A DNA stretch of 64,000 nt from the NCBI GenBank assembly GCA_963786395.1, contig CAWAZD010000007.1:310001-374000 (forward strand), read 5' to 3'. The translations under genes were made by a program, and so were the position numbers. Source of the DNA: Fen-1301 sp963786395. Its GTDB lineage: Bacteria; Bacteroidota; Ignavibacteria; Ignavibacteriales; Ignavibacteriaceae. Shown here piece by piece: positions 44,068 to 54,359 of this stretch. Under the pieces are notes generated by a model that saw nothing but the letters and a program-made list of their open reading frames with translations, was not told where the DNA came from and did not search any database. Position 1 is the first letter of the stretch. Every line of letters begins with the position of its first letter.

Positions 44068-46144
44068 ATGATGAAAACCACTAACAGATTAATCAAGGAA
44101 AAAAGCCCTTATCTTCTGCAACATTCGCACAATCCGGTAGATTGGTATCCATGGAGTGATGAGGCATTCGAAAAAGCTAAAACTGAAAATAAGCCTGTTT
44201 TTCTTTCAATTGGTTACTCCACCTGCCATTGGTGTCATGTAATGGAAATAGAATCATTTGAGAATCAGGACGTAGCAGAATTGATGAATGATACTTTTGT
44301 TTCTATAAAAGTTGACCGGGAAGAACGACCTGATATTGATGGAGTCTACATGACTGTATGTCAGATGTTCACAGGAAGCGGTGGTTGGCCATTAACTATA
44401 ATTATGACTCCGGACAAAAAACCATTCTTTGCCGGTACCTACTTCCCCAGAGAGGACAAATTCGGACGAAGCGGAATGCTCAATCTTATTCCCAGAATTA
44501 AGGAATTATGGTTGGATAAGAGAAATGATGTTCTGAAATCTGCTGAAGAAATTACTAAGGCACTTCAATCCTCCGCGCATCTTATTCCACGCAATGAACC
44601 CGGCGAAGAAATATTTCATAAGGCATTTGAGGAGTTCAAAAAAAGATATGACCCTGAATATGGAGGATTCGGTAATGAGCCTAAATTTCCAACACCTCAT
44701 AATCTAACTTTTTTACTGAGATACTGGAATAGATATAAAGAAAGAGTCGCCCTGGAAATGGTAGAGAATACACTTACCAAAATGCGGCAGGGCGGAATAT
44801 ATGACCAGATAGGATTTGGGTTCCACCGTTATTCAACAGACAGGAAGTGGCTAGTGCCTCATTTTGAAAAGATGATTTATGATCAGGCGCTTTTGGTCCC
44901 TTTATATATTGAGACATACCATGCAACCGGAAACAGTTTTTATCTTGATACTGCTGAGGAAATACTTACATATGTTATGCGTGATATGACTTCGCAGGAA
45001 GGGGGTTTTTATTCTGCTGAGGATGCGGACAGCGAAGGTGAGGAAGGTAAATTTTATATCTGGACTCAACAGGAATTATTATCACTTAATGATACCGAAG
45101 CAAGATTTGCGTCTGGATTACTTTAATATCAAACCTGATGGGAATTGGGATGATGTTCATTCCGGTCAACAGGCTAAAACAAATATCTCTTATTTAACTA
45201 AAACTCCGGAAGAATATTCTAGAGAACTAAATGTACCTTTAACTAAAGTAAAGGAAAAATTGCAGGTCATCCGGGAAAATTTATTTCTATTAAGGGAACA
45301 AAGGGTTCATCCGTTTAAGGATAATAAGATATTGACCGATTGGAATGGTTTAATGATATCTGCCTTTGCGAAAGCGGCTCAAATAACGGGAAAAGGGAAC
45401 TATATTTCATTTGCAAGAACAGCGGCTGATTTTATATATAATAATTTAATTGATATACATGGAAACTTACTGCATAGATACCGGGAAGGTGAAGCTGCAA
45501 TAAAAGCAAATCTTGATGATTATGCTTTTTTTATACAAGCACTGCTTGACCTATATGAAACCACCTTTTCAGTTGATTATTTATCTAAAGCCAAAAAGCT
45601 TGTCGATAAATGCATAAAAAAATTCCGTGACGAAGAAGATGGAGCATTTTTCTTCTCAGCAAAAGACAATATTGAACTGATATTAAACCAGAAAGATATT
45701 TACGATGGTGCAATCCCCTCAGGTAATTCAATTATTCTACTAAACTTATTAAGAATAGCTAAAATGACGGGAGATATGGATTATTGGGATATAGGATTGC
45801 GTTTGATAAGAGTATTTTCAGACTCCATTACAAAAAACCCGTCGGCATATACACAGGCATTAATAGGATTAGATTTTAAACTTGGCTCTTCTTATGAAAT
45901 AATAGTGTCTTCAAAAGAATTTGATTTAACTGCAGTACAAATGATAAATGAAATAAGGAAAATTTATCTCCCCAATAAAATTATTCTGCTTAAAACCGAT
46001 TCAAACAATCTGGAGGGACTTTCAGATTACGTGTCGGCTTTAAAGCCTATAAATGGAAAGGCAACCGGGTATATTTGTCGAAATTTTTCTTGTGATGTCC
46101 CAATTACCAACCCTGAATTAATTAAGTCAGTCATTCTGAAATAA
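44068..46144 (+). CDS. YyaL/DUF255 thioredoxin-fold protein with six-hairpin domain (one frame break)
   Basis: The N-terminal thioredoxin-like domain is highly characteristic: NRLIKEKSPYLLQHSHNPVD, STCHWCHVM (CxxC), VDREERPDID and GGWPLTIIMTPD. A long alpha/alpha barrel follows. An extra G near 45114 (GTCTGGATTAC for GTCTGATTAC) breaks the frame at SDYFNIKPDGNWD; the second half runs to 46144. Joined length is about 690 residues, as in bacterial YyaL and human SPATA20. The activity is not established. The start could be either ATG at 44068 or 44071. Confidence 0.9.
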
Positions 46145-46314
46145 ACAGATAAAGAATACCATAAACTCTTTATGTTTACCCGGTTTTAAGATTCTTCACT
46201 GCACTTTGTTATTCAGAAAGACGAATCAGGTGTAGTGTGGCATGAAAATGTATTGCGGTAATTCTTCTAAATATAATTATCTTTGCATATATACTTTTAA
46301 CTATTTATTCAATT

Positions 46315-47031
46315 GTGGCACAAGAAAGCAAATTTATCCGTTCGTTAATTGAAAACACCCGAAATGGTAATAGAACTGCTTTTGAGCAGCTATTTAAGAT
46401 CCATACCGGATCTGTTTATGCAATTTCGATCAGACTCCTGGGTTCACCGGGACTTGCAGAAGAAAACACGACCAAAGTTTTTCTGGAAGTATGGAAATCG
46501 CGGAAGATTGTTAGACGTGATTCTCCATTTATTTTATGGCTTACTGGAATTACTGTATTCTTTGCACTTGATAAATTACGGAATACCACCAAAAAGGAAG
46601 AAAAGGGACCTCCTTTAATTCCCGGATTAAGGTTTTCACCTCTTGATATAAAAATATTTGCTCTTCCGGATTTGGAACGCGCAGTATTTGTATTGAAGGA
46701 TATACAACATTATGAGATTGATGAGATAGTTGACTTGCTTTCAAAGCCAAAGGAAGAGGTTGAAAATCTTATTTCATCTGCTAGAGCGAATCTAGTGAAA
46801 GAATTAGCATTAATTTCACCTAAAGAATTAGACGAGGAAATAAGCCACTTGTCTGAAAGTATTGAACCATTCAAGGATTTGTATATCCCCGTAGCATTAA
46901 CAATGGAGACCCCCCCTGAAGAAACAGATAATTCCTCCCTGGTTAAAAGTTTTAATGAAAAGGGTCAGGGCTGGAAAGCAGCGGTTAAGAAAAAGCCATT
47001 TTCATTATGGGGATTATTTAAGAAAAAATAA
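46315..47031 (+). CDS. ECF-like sigma factor, divergent
   Basis: 238 residues from a GTG at 46315. Region 2 is visible (RTAFEQLFKIHTGSVYAISI, FLEVWKS, FILWLTGITVFFALDKLRN) and region 4 (LPDLERAVFVLKDIQHYEID ... LISSARANL). Both diverge from consensus (the usual DLVQE of region 2 reads AEENTTK), and there is a 70-residue Lys/Ser-rich C-terminal tail. No anti-sigma gene is adjacent. It may be a real sigma factor or a derivative with another role. Confidence 0.78.
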   Translation: MAQESKFIRSLIENTRNGNRTAFEQLFKIHTGSVYAISIRLLGSPGLAEENTTKVFLEVWKSRKIVRRDSPFILWLTGITVFFALDKLRNTTKKEEKGPPLIPGLRFSPLDIKIFALPDLERAVFVLKDIQHYEIDEIVDLLSKPKEEVENLISSARANLVKELALISPKELDEEISHLSESIEPFKDLYIPVALTMETPPEETDNSSLVKSFNEKGQGWKAAVKKKPFSLWGLFKKK

Positions 47032-47053
47032 TATCATTGCGAAGATTTCAAAC

Positions 47054-47142
47054 AGATTCTTCACTCCTCTTCGTTCCGTTCAGAATGACAAGTACAACAA
47101 CCCCCCGCCCAAAGGGCGACCCCTTTAATAAGGGGGAATGTC
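47054..47142 (-). repeat. Inverted family A and family D repeats
   Basis: AGATTCTTCACTCCTCTTCG ... CAGAATGAC (47054-47089) is an inverted family A variant; CAACCCCCCGCCCAAAGGGC ... AAGGGGGAAT (47098-47142) is inverted family D. They fill the gap between the convergent sigma-like and lpdA genes and may serve as a shared terminator. A degenerate family A relative is at 46189-46222. Confidence 0.7.
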
Positions 47143-47185
47143 ATTTCATTTTCAATAAAGCGTAGCTTAATTTGTACCAGTTTCA

Positions 47186-48598
47186 TCATCTCTTAGGTCT
47201 ATACAAATCAGTTGCCTGTCCAAAGAAAACTTCTGCAGCTTCCATTATAGTTTCTGATAAAGTAGGATGAGGGTGAATAGTTAGTTTGAGATCAGATACA
47301 TTGGCACCCATTTCAATTGCAAGAACACCTTCAGCGATCAATTCTCCGGCTCCGGGACCACAAATACCAACACCCAGTATCCTTTGCGTTTCAGGATCAA
47401 CAAGCAGTTTAGTAACACCGTCGCTTCTTCCTAATGTAGTTGCTCTTCCGGAGGCTGCCCAGGGGAATTTAGCTGCTTCATATTTAATATTTTTTTCTCT
47501 TGCCTGAGTCTCAGTTAATCCTGCCCAAGCAATTTCAGGATCAGTAAACACGACAGCGGGAATTGCCAGAGGCTCAAAAGCAACTTTATGCCCGGCAATA
47601 TGTTCAACAGCTACTCGCCCTTCGTGTGAGGCTTTATGTGCAAGCATCGGTTCACCGGCAATATCGCCGATCGCATAGATGTCCGGATCTTTTGTCTGTA
47701 GTTGTTTGTTTACTTCCACCCAACCTTTGGCGTTTACAGTGACTTTTGTATTTTCAAGTCCCAATCCTTTTGTTTCAGGGCGTCTGCCAATAGACATTAA
47801 AACATAATCATAACTATAATCGGTGAGATTTCCATCCTGAGCCTGAATTTTGACAGACACACTATCACCGGCATCTTTCATTTCGACTACTTTAGAGTTC
47901 AGCATTATTTTATCGAAAGACTTTTCAATTCTTTTTGCAAGATGGATAACCAGATCTCTGTCAGCTCCCGGAAGCAGACCGGATGTCATTTCAACAACGG
48001 AAACTTTTGTACCGATTGCCGCATAAACTGATCCAAGCTCAAGTCCAATATATCCACCACCGACTACAAGGAGTGTTTTAGGAATAGCCGGAAGGTCAAG
48101 AGCACTAGTTGAATTGAGAAGTCTTTTGCTCTCAATATTCAATGATGGAATTGTAGAAATAACAGAGCCTGTTGCAAGAATGATCTTATCAAATTTAAGT
48201 TCTTCAGTTTCACCTGAAGATTTCTCTACTTTAACAGTTGAGGAATTTACAAAGCTGGCAATACCCTGAATAAAATTTACTTTTCTCTGTTTAGAAAGTA
48301 ATCCAAGTCCGCCGGTTAATTTATTTACAACTTCTCCCTTCCAGGTTCTTAATCTATCGAGATCTATTTTAGGTTCACCAAAATTTATTCCCCATGCGGA
48401 TGCTTCTTTGGCTTCATTTATTAGTTTCGCCACATGCAAAAGTGCTTTAGAAGGAATACAGCCCCGGTAAAGGCAAACTCCGCCTGGATTTTTTTCTTTA
48501 TCAATTAGTGTAACATCCATACCGAGATCAGCAGCAAGAAATGCAGCAGCATATCCACCAGGACCGCCTCCGATAATACCAATCTTTATTTTATCCAT
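47186..48598 (-). CDS. lpdA: Dihydrolipoyl dehydrogenase (E3)
   Basis: 470 residues. FAD site IGIIGGGPGGYAAAF, redox disulfide GGVCLYRGCIPSK (about residues 40-52), NAD site VVGGGYIGLELGSVY, DIYAIGDIAGEPMLAH, and the C-terminal HPHPTLSE with the catalytic His-Glu pair. It reoxidises the lipoamide of AceF, passing electrons to NAD. Third gene of the aceE-aceF-lpdA operon, 20 nt after aceF. Confidence 0.96.
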   Translation of the reverse strand: MDKIKIGIIGGGPGGYAAAFLAADLGMDVTLIDKEKNPGGVCLYRGCIPSKALLHVAKLINEAKEASAWGINFGEPKIDLDRLRTWKGEVVNKLTGGLGLLSKQRKVNFIQGIASFVNSSTVKVEKSSGETEELKFDKIILATGSVISTIPSLNIESKRLLNSTSALDLPAIPKTLLVVGGGYIGLELGSVYAAIGTKVSVVEMTSGLLPGADRDLVIHLAKRIEKSFDKIMLNSKVVEMKDAGDSVSVKIQAQDGNLTDYSYDYVLMSIGRRPETKGLGLENTKVTVNAKGWVEVNKQLQTKDPDIYAIGDIAGEPMLAHKASHEGRVAVEHIAGHKVAFEPLAIPAVVFTDPEIAWAGLTETQAREKNIKYEAAKFPWAASGRATTLGRSDGVTKLLVDPETQRILGVGICGPGAGELIAEGVLAIEMGANVSDLKLTIHPHPTLSETIMEAAEVFFGQATDLYRPKR

Positions 48599-48618
48599 AT
48601 TAATTGTTTCCGTTAAAA

Positions 48619-50364
48619 TCAGTCAATAAGTTTGAATGGTTGTTCCAGAACTTCGCACACCCAGCGTAAGAACCGGGCAGCATCGGCGCCATCAATTATT
48701 CGATGGTCATACGATAGTGAGAGAGGCAGCATTAACCTGGGTATAAATGCACCTTCATTATAAACCTGCTCATAAGCACCTCTGGAAACTCCAAGTATAG
48801 CAACTTCAGGTGTATTCACGATTGGAGTAAAAGATGTACCTCCTATCCCGCCAAGATTGGTAATAGTAAAACATCCGCCTGCTAGATCGTCAAGATCGAT
48901 TTTTTTATTTCTGGCTTTCTCTGCAAGCTGGTTCATTTCAACGGAAATCTGGGTCAGGTTCTTTTTGTCTACATCCTTAAGTACCGGCACAATAAGCCCC
49001 CGTTCAGTATCAACGGCTACACCTATATTGAAGTATTTTTTATAAATAATTTCTTTCTTTTGCATATCAATGCTTGAGTTAAACTGCGGGAAACGTTTCA
49101 ACCCAAGAGTAACAATCTTAATGAGAATGGAAGTAACGGTTAATTTACCACCGGCTTTCTCAACGGTTGGACCATAAGATTTACGGAACTTTTCAAGTGA
49201 TGTAATATCGGATTTATCGAACTGAGTAACATGAGGTACAGAGTTCCATGCATAACTTAGATGTTCAGCAGTAATAGTCCGAATCTTATTCATGGGGCTC
49301 CGCTCGATATTTCCGAAGCGTGAGAAGTCTGGAAGTTTTTCCTGTTTTATTCCTAATCCAGACTGTGGCTGAGCATCGCGTTCTTCATTCAGCTTTTTAA
49401 CATATGCTTTAACATCAGCCATTGAAATTCTGCCCTCAGCGCCTGTTCCGGGGACTTTCCAAACATCAACTCCTAATTCCCTGGCAATCCTTCTTACAGA
49501 AGGCGCAGCCGGAGCGGCATTCTTTAATATTGGCGGCTGATTATCTGTTTCGCCTGGTTCAATTTTTTTACTTCCGTCGGAAGAACCGCCTTCAGGTTTA
49601 AACTTTTCAGAGGAATCGTTTTCGGGTATTAAGTAATTATCTGGTTTACTTTCTTTTGTCGTCACAGCTTTTGTGGTTTGTTGTTTTGATTTTTCCTGAG
49701 GAACAACTTTTGATTGTTCAGGTTTTTGCCCGGATTCAACTTTTAATATTACCTCACCTACTTTTGCTTTTTCACCGGCTTTAATATTTACTTCCACAAC
49801 TTTTCCTTCAACTGTTGAAGGAACTTCAATTGTTGCTTTATCAGTTTCAATTTCTATAACTGCCTGATCTTTTGTTATGTTGTCACCTACTTTAACCAGT
49901 ACACTAAGAACATCCGCAGATTCAATATTTTCACCAAGCTCGGGAAGACGGAATTCAACTACTTTCAACTCAGAATTATCAGTATCTGGAGGCACTGAAC
50001 CGGCAGGTGTTTTTACAGGCGGAACGTTTGCAGCAGGTATCTTTTCTTTAGTAACGGGAGGAGTTGGATTTGATTTAGCTGCCTGCTCCGGTTTTTGAGA
50101 AATTTCTGAGTCCGGCACTTTTGAATTGTTATCATCCACAGTCAATAGGACAGCCCCTACGCTTATTTTCTGACCTGGTTTGACCAACACATCCTTAATT
50201 ATTCCTTCCAAAGTAGAAGGCACTTCAATTGTCGCTTTATCAGTTTCAATTTCAATGACACTCTGGTCTTTTTCCAGACTATCCCCGGGTTTTACAAGTA
50301 CGCTTACAATATCAGCGCTTTCAATATTTTCACCTAATTCGGGAAGTTTAAATTCTATAGACAT
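48619..50364 (-). CDS. aceF: Dihydrolipoamide acetyltransferase (E2) with two lipoyl domains
   Basis: 581 residues. Two N-terminal lipoyl domains, each with EIETDKATIEVPS carrying the lipoylated Lys (about residues 43 and 175), separated by Pro/Ala/Lys-rich linkers; a peripheral-subunit binding domain (PSVRRIARELGVDVWKVPGT, about 288-325); and the catalytic domain ending SLSYDHRIIDGADAARFL with the HRxxDG active site. It transfers acetyl groups to CoA in pyruvate dehydrogenase. Its start is preceded by a run of 7-bp tandem repeats and a 247-bp gap after aceE, so it may have its own promoter. Confidence 0.96.
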   Translation of the reverse strand: MSIEFKLPELGENIESADIVSVLVKPGDSLEKDQSVIEIETDKATIEVPSTLEGIIKDVLVKPGQKISVGAVLLTVDDNNSKVPDSEISQKPEQAAKSNPTPPVTKEKIPAANVPPVKTPAGSVPPDTDNSELKVVEFRLPELGENIESADVLSVLVKVGDNITKDQAVIEIETDKATIEVPSTVEGKVVEVNIKAGEKAKVGEVILKVESGQKPEQSKVVPQEKSKQQTTKAVTTKESKPDNYLIPENDSSEKFKPEGGSSDGSKKIEPGETDNQPPILKNAAPAAPSVRRIARELGVDVWKVPGTGAEGRISMADVKAYVKKLNEERDAQPQSGLGIKQEKLPDFSRFGNIERSPMNKIRTITAEHLSYAWNSVPHVTQFDKSDITSLEKFRKSYGPTVEKAGGKLTVTSILIKIVTLGLKRFPQFNSSIDMQKKEIIYKKYFNIGVAVDTERGLIVPVLKDVDKKNLTQISVEMNQLAEKARNKKIDLDDLAGGCFTITNLGGIGGTSFTPIVNTPEVAILGVSRGAYEQVYNEGAFIPRLMLPLSLSYDHRIIDGADAARFLRWVCEVLEQPFKLID

Positions 50365-50370
50365 ATAAAT

Positions 50371-50432
50371 AAAAGTTAAAAGTATAGAAAGTTAAAAGTT
50401 AAAAGTTAAAAGTTAAAAGTTAAAAGTTAAAA
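50371..50432 (-). repeat. Heptanucleotide tandem repeat upstream of aceF
   Basis: At least six nearly perfect copies of AAAAGTT (TTTTAAC on the coding strand), interrupted once by AGTATAG, end about 7 nt before the aceF start. A degenerate form precedes the oxidoreductase start at 14614. Confidence 0.9.
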
Positions 50433-50518
50433 ATATATAATCTCAATCATTAATCCATCAATCCAAAATTGCTAATGACCACAATTGATCATGCATTTAG
50501 TCAATTAGAAACGTGGAT

Positions 50519-50592
50519 TGTAAGGGGATAAATCCCCTAAAATCACAATGATTATTTGTTCATATTCCCAGGCATAAATGCCTGGGCTAGGG
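50519..50592 (+). repeat. Dispersed family C repeat
   Basis: GGGGATAAATCCCC (a hairpin) and CCCAGGCATAAATGCCTGGG (a perfect 8-bp hairpin) with AT-rich spacer. It aligns with 35161-35230 and with halves of the composites at 25150 and 35298. It lies between aceE and aceF. Confidence 0.75.
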
Positions 50593-50611
50593 CTACTCCA
50601 TTATTCCATTC

Positions 50612-53278
50612 TTATGTTGTTACCGGATTTCTTTTTTCAGGATTTATATCAAGATCCTTCATTGCTTTATCAACAACAGTAGATTTAATTTTACCTTCTC
50701 TTAATAAAGCATATAAAACTGCAAGAGTAACATGTCTTGCATCTACTTCAAAGAAATCCCTTAATTCTTTTCTTCCTTCGCTTCTGCCGAAACCATCTGT
50801 ACCGAGGGAAAACAAATTGCGCGGGACCCATTTTGAGATTGAATCAGGTAATGCTTTAACATAATCAGAAGATGCAACAAAAACACCTTCCTCATTCTTA
50901 AGCATTTTAGTAATATAAGGAAGTTTTGGTTCTTCAGCCGGATGGAGCATATTCCATCTTTCGATATCAAGAGCATCACGTCTGAGTTCCTTATAACTGG
51001 TAACGCTCCATACATCGGCGGCTACTTTATAATCCTCAAGAATTTCCTGTGCTTTAATTACTTCATTCAGAATAGTGCCGCTTCCGAAAAGCTGAGCTCT
51101 GAATTTTCCATTCTTTAATTCTGAAGATTTTAATTTATACATGCCTTTAACGATGCCTTCCTTTGCTCCTTCAGGCATAGCAGGCATAGGATAATTCTCA
51201 TTCATAACGGTAAGGTAATAAAAAATACTTTCCTGTTCTTCATACATTCTCCTTATGCCATCCCGGATAATGACCGCAAGTTCATAAGCATAAGCAGGAT
51301 CGTATGTAACAATATTGGGCAAGGGGTATAAAAGTAAATGACTGTTACCGTCCTGATGTTGAAGACCTTCACCGTTAAGAGTAGTGCGTCCTGCTGTTCC
51401 CCCCAGGAGAAATCCTTTACATCTCATATCACCGGCAGCCCACATAAGATCGCCTATTCTCTGTGGACCGAACATTGAATAATAAATAAAGAACGGAATC
51501 ATATTTACGCCATGAGTTGCATAAGCAGTTCCGGCTGCAATGAACGAAGCCATAGAGCCAGCTTCGGTAATACCTTCTTCAAGAATCTGACCATTTGTTG
51601 CTTCTTTATAATAAAGAAGACTTGCTTTATCAACAGGATCATAAAGCTGCCCAATGTGTGAATAAATTCCAATCTGCCGAAACATTGCTTCGAGTCCAAA
51701 TGTTCTTGCTTCATCAGGAACAATTGGCACAATGAGTTTACCAATCTCCTTATCCTTAAGTAGTTTGGCGAGTATTCTAACAAAAACCATAGTAGTAGAG
51801 ACTTCTCTGCCTTCAGTACCCTTATAGAATTCTTCAAAAATTTCTTCTGGAGGAGTTTTAATTGGTCTTACATTTGTTTTGCGGGATGGAACAAATCCGC
51901 CAAGCTCATTTCTTTTTTCCAGGATGTATTTTATTTCACTGCTTTCAACCGGAGGTCTGTAAAATGGTGCCTGGGCAACTTCTTCGTCAGAAATGGGTAT
52001 GCCAAAACGAGTACGGAATTCAGCTAATTCATCCTCATTAAGTTTCTTTTGCTGATGGGTTATGTTTTTCCCTTCGCCGCTTTCGCCAAGTCCGTACCCT
52101 TTAATTGTTTTTGCAAGTATGACGGTTGGCTGACCTTTATGATTAACTGCAGATTTATAGGCGGCAAATACTTTTTCGGGATCATGACCACCGCGTTTCA
52201 TTTTTCTTAATTGTTCATCGGAATAACCCGAAACCATTTCAAGAATATCGCTGTCAACGCCAAAGAAATGTTCACGGACATAACTGCCGGATTCAACGGA
52301 GTATTTTTGATATTGACCGTCAACTACTTCCCCCATTCTTTTTACCAGTTTACCTTCTGAATCTTTTTCGAGCAGCGGATCCCAGTCACTTCCCCAAATA
52401 ACTTTAATAACATTCCAACCCGCACCGCGGAAAGCTGCTTCAAGTTCCTGAATTATTTTTCCATTACCACGAACCGGACCGTCTAATCTCTGCAGGTTGC
52501 AGTTAATTACAAAAATTAAGTTATCAAGTTTTTCTCTTGATGCAAGAGTAATAGCTCCAAGAGCTTCCGGTTCATCGGTTTCACCATCACCGAGGAAAGC
52601 CCAAACTTTATTACCATTCATTTTTTTTAGACCGCGGTCTTCAAGATAACGATTGAATCTTGCCTGATAGATAGCCATTATTGGTCCGAGCCCCATAGAG
52701 ACTGTAGGGAATTCCCAGAAATTTGGCATTAACCAGGGGTGTGGATAAGAAGAAAGCCCTCCACCCGGTTTAAGTTCACGTCTGAAATTTTCAAGTTGTT
52801 CCTGTGTAAGGCGTCCTTCAAGAAACGCCCGTGCATAAATACCAGGAGAGGCATGACCCTGGAAAAAGATCTGATCACCATCATAGTCTTCACCTTTACC
52901 TCTAAAGAAATGATTAAAACCGATTTCATAAAGAGTTGCTGCTGAAGCATAGGTGGAAATATGACCACCAATACCGGCTTCATGTTTATTGGCTCTTACA
53001 ACCATTGCCATTGCGTTCCAGCGTATGAGAGATTTGATTCTTCTTTCAATTTCCCGATTCCCCGGGAATGGAGGCTGGTTTTCCCTTGGGATAGTATTTA
53101 TATAAGGTGTATTTGCCGTAAATGGAATCGATACACCCGCTTTATGGGCTCGAATCTGAAGGGCTTGTAGAATTTCCTTAACACGTTCCGGTCCGCCGTG
53201 CTCGAATACGTAATCGAGAGAATAAAGCCATTCTTTTATTTCTAACTCATTGATATCAATGGTTTTATCATTATTCAT
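50612..53278 (-). CDS. aceE: Pyruvate dehydrogenase E1, homodimeric type
   Basis: 888 residues, essentially the length of E. coli AceE. The thiamine diphosphate motif reads GDGETDEPEALGAI ... NCNLQRLDGPVRGN; IFFQGHASPGIYARAFLEGR and GLQHQDGNSHLLLYPLPN are further E1p signatures. It decarboxylates pyruvate and acetylates the lipoyl groups of AceF. First gene of the operon. The single-chain E1 is typical of proteobacteria and also occurs in the Bacteroidetes/Chlorobi group. A short palindrome, TGTTAAAATTTAACA at 53346-53360, lies 68 nt upstream and may be regulatory. Confidence 0.97.
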   Translation of the reverse strand: MNNDKTIDINELEIKEWLYSLDYVFEHGGPERVKEILQALQIRAHKAGVSIPFTANTPYINTIPRENQPPFPGNREIERRIKSLIRWNAMAMVVRANKHEAGIGGHISTYASAATLYEIGFNHFFRGKGEDYDGDQIFFQGHASPGIYARAFLEGRLTQEQLENFRRELKPGGGLSSYPHPWLMPNFWEFPTVSMGLGPIMAIYQARFNRYLEDRGLKKMNGNKVWAFLGDGETDEPEALGAITLASREKLDNLIFVINCNLQRLDGPVRGNGKIIQELEAAFRGAGWNVIKVIWGSDWDPLLEKDSEGKLVKRMGEVVDGQYQKYSVESGSYVREHFFGVDSDILEMVSGYSDEQLRKMKRGGHDPEKVFAAYKSAVNHKGQPTVILAKTIKGYGLGESGEGKNITHQQKKLNEDELAEFRTRFGIPISDEEVAQAPFYRPPVESSEIKYILEKRNELGGFVPSRKTNVRPIKTPPEEIFEEFYKGTEGREVSTTMVFVRILAKLLKDKEIGKLIVPIVPDEARTFGLEAMFRQIGIYSHIGQLYDPVDKASLLYYKEATNGQILEEGITEAGSMASFIAAGTAYATHGVNMIPFFIYYSMFGPQRIGDLMWAAGDMRCKGFLLGGTAGRTTLNGEGLQHQDGNSHLLLYPLPNIVTYDPAYAYELAVIIRDGIRRMYEEQESIFYYLTVMNENYPMPAMPEGAKEGIVKGMYKLKSSELKNGKFRAQLFGSGTILNEVIKAQEILEDYKVAADVWSVTSYKELRRDALDIERWNMLHPAEEPKLPYITKMLKNEEGVFVASSDYVKALPDSISKWVPRNLFSLGTDGFGRSEGRKELRDFFEVDARHVTLAVLYALLREGKIKSTVVDKAMKDLDINPEKRNPVTT

Positions 53279-53437
53279 AATTATGATTCCTTTAATCTGC
53301 GAGTGGATTAAAATTGGTAATTATCAGACAGACGTATAATTTCAATGTTAAAATTTAACAAAAAGGGGGATAATAAGTTCACTTTAAACTGTGGCAGCAG
53401 TCACAAACCAGTTATGCGATATGATAGCAGATTGTCA

Positions 53438-54286
53438 TCAAATATTATTCTTTAAATATTTATGATACCATGCTTTACGTTGTTGATCAACTTCCGCCCT
53501 GTGGTTTTTAAGAAAATGACCTCCTTCCTCAAAAATAATTAATCGGTAGGTGATATTGAGAAGTGAAAATTTTTCAGATAATTTAATAGAATGTAAGGGT
53601 AAAACCGTATCATCATTCCCTCCATGCATAATAAGATATGGAATCTTAGGCAGGTTTTCTGCAAAATATACAGCAGATCTACTATTCAATCTTTGCTCAA
53701 ATTCTTTTTCCCCAAAATACTGTATTAGATTATTCTTTGATTTTTCATTTTTATCTGCCCAAGAGTTCAAATCCGATATTGCGCCGCTAACTACAGCACA
53801 TTTAAAATCTGGTTTCTTGAGCAGTGTTAGGAAAGTCATCATTCCACCACGACTCCACCCTTCAATGCCCCATCGTTTAGTGTCAGTAAATGATAATTCA
53901 TCGGCCAAAGGAATAAGATTAAGTACATCATCCACATCCGCACCACCAAGCTCATCTTCACCTTCACTTCCATCAGAGCCACGGTATTGTGAAGCAAAGA
54001 CAACATATCCCCATGAAGCCATAAGTCCAAACATTCCTCTTGCAGTAAAGTTGTCTATTGCTCCATTTTCTTTATAGCCACCTCTGTTCCAGATGATGCA
54101 TGGAAATTTCATTCCATTTGAATTTTTGGGATAGGCTATATAGCCCTTTATTTTCAATCCAACTGAAAGGTATACTATCTTCTCAACGGTGGAGTTCTCA
54201 AAAGCTTCCTTACCCCAGCCGCTAATTATCATTTTATTCTGCCCTTCCGTCAGTTTTATTTCTTCGCGGTCTAATATATTTGACAT
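53438..54286 (-). CDS. Alpha/beta hydrolase of the prolyl oligopeptidase (S9) type
   Basis: 282 residues, no signal peptide. The nucleophile elbow is GWSRGGMMT (about residues 147-155), the acid is in MHGGNDDTVLP and the histidine in EEGGHF near the C-terminus; CIIWNRGGYKE supplies the oxyanion region. Only the catalytic domain is present, without a propeller. It is likely an esterase or small peptidase; the substrate is unknown. Confidence 0.88.
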   Translation of the reverse strand: MSNILDREEIKLTEGQNKMIISGWGKEAFENSTVEKIVYLSVGLKIKGYIAYPKNSNGMKFPCIIWNRGGYKENGAIDNFTARGMFGLMASWGYVVFASQYRGSDGSEGEDELGGADVDDVLNLIPLADELSFTDTKRWGIEGWSRGGMMTFLTLLKKPDFKCAVVSGAISDLNSWADKNEKSKNNLIQYFGEKEFEQRLNSRSAVYFAENLPKIPYLIMHGGNDDTVLPLHSIKLSEKFSLLNITYRLIIFEEGGHFLKNHRAEVDQQRKAWYHKYLKNNI

Positions 54287-54359
54287 GATATGATTATTTT
54301 TACGAGGTAATAATTATTATTTTACTGTATATAATATAAAAATAAGAGTATTCCCTGTT

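Noticed and set aside
46189..46222. Further functional family A element
   Set aside because: The similarity is weak (several mismatches and length change), so it is mentioned only as a possible degenerate relative.
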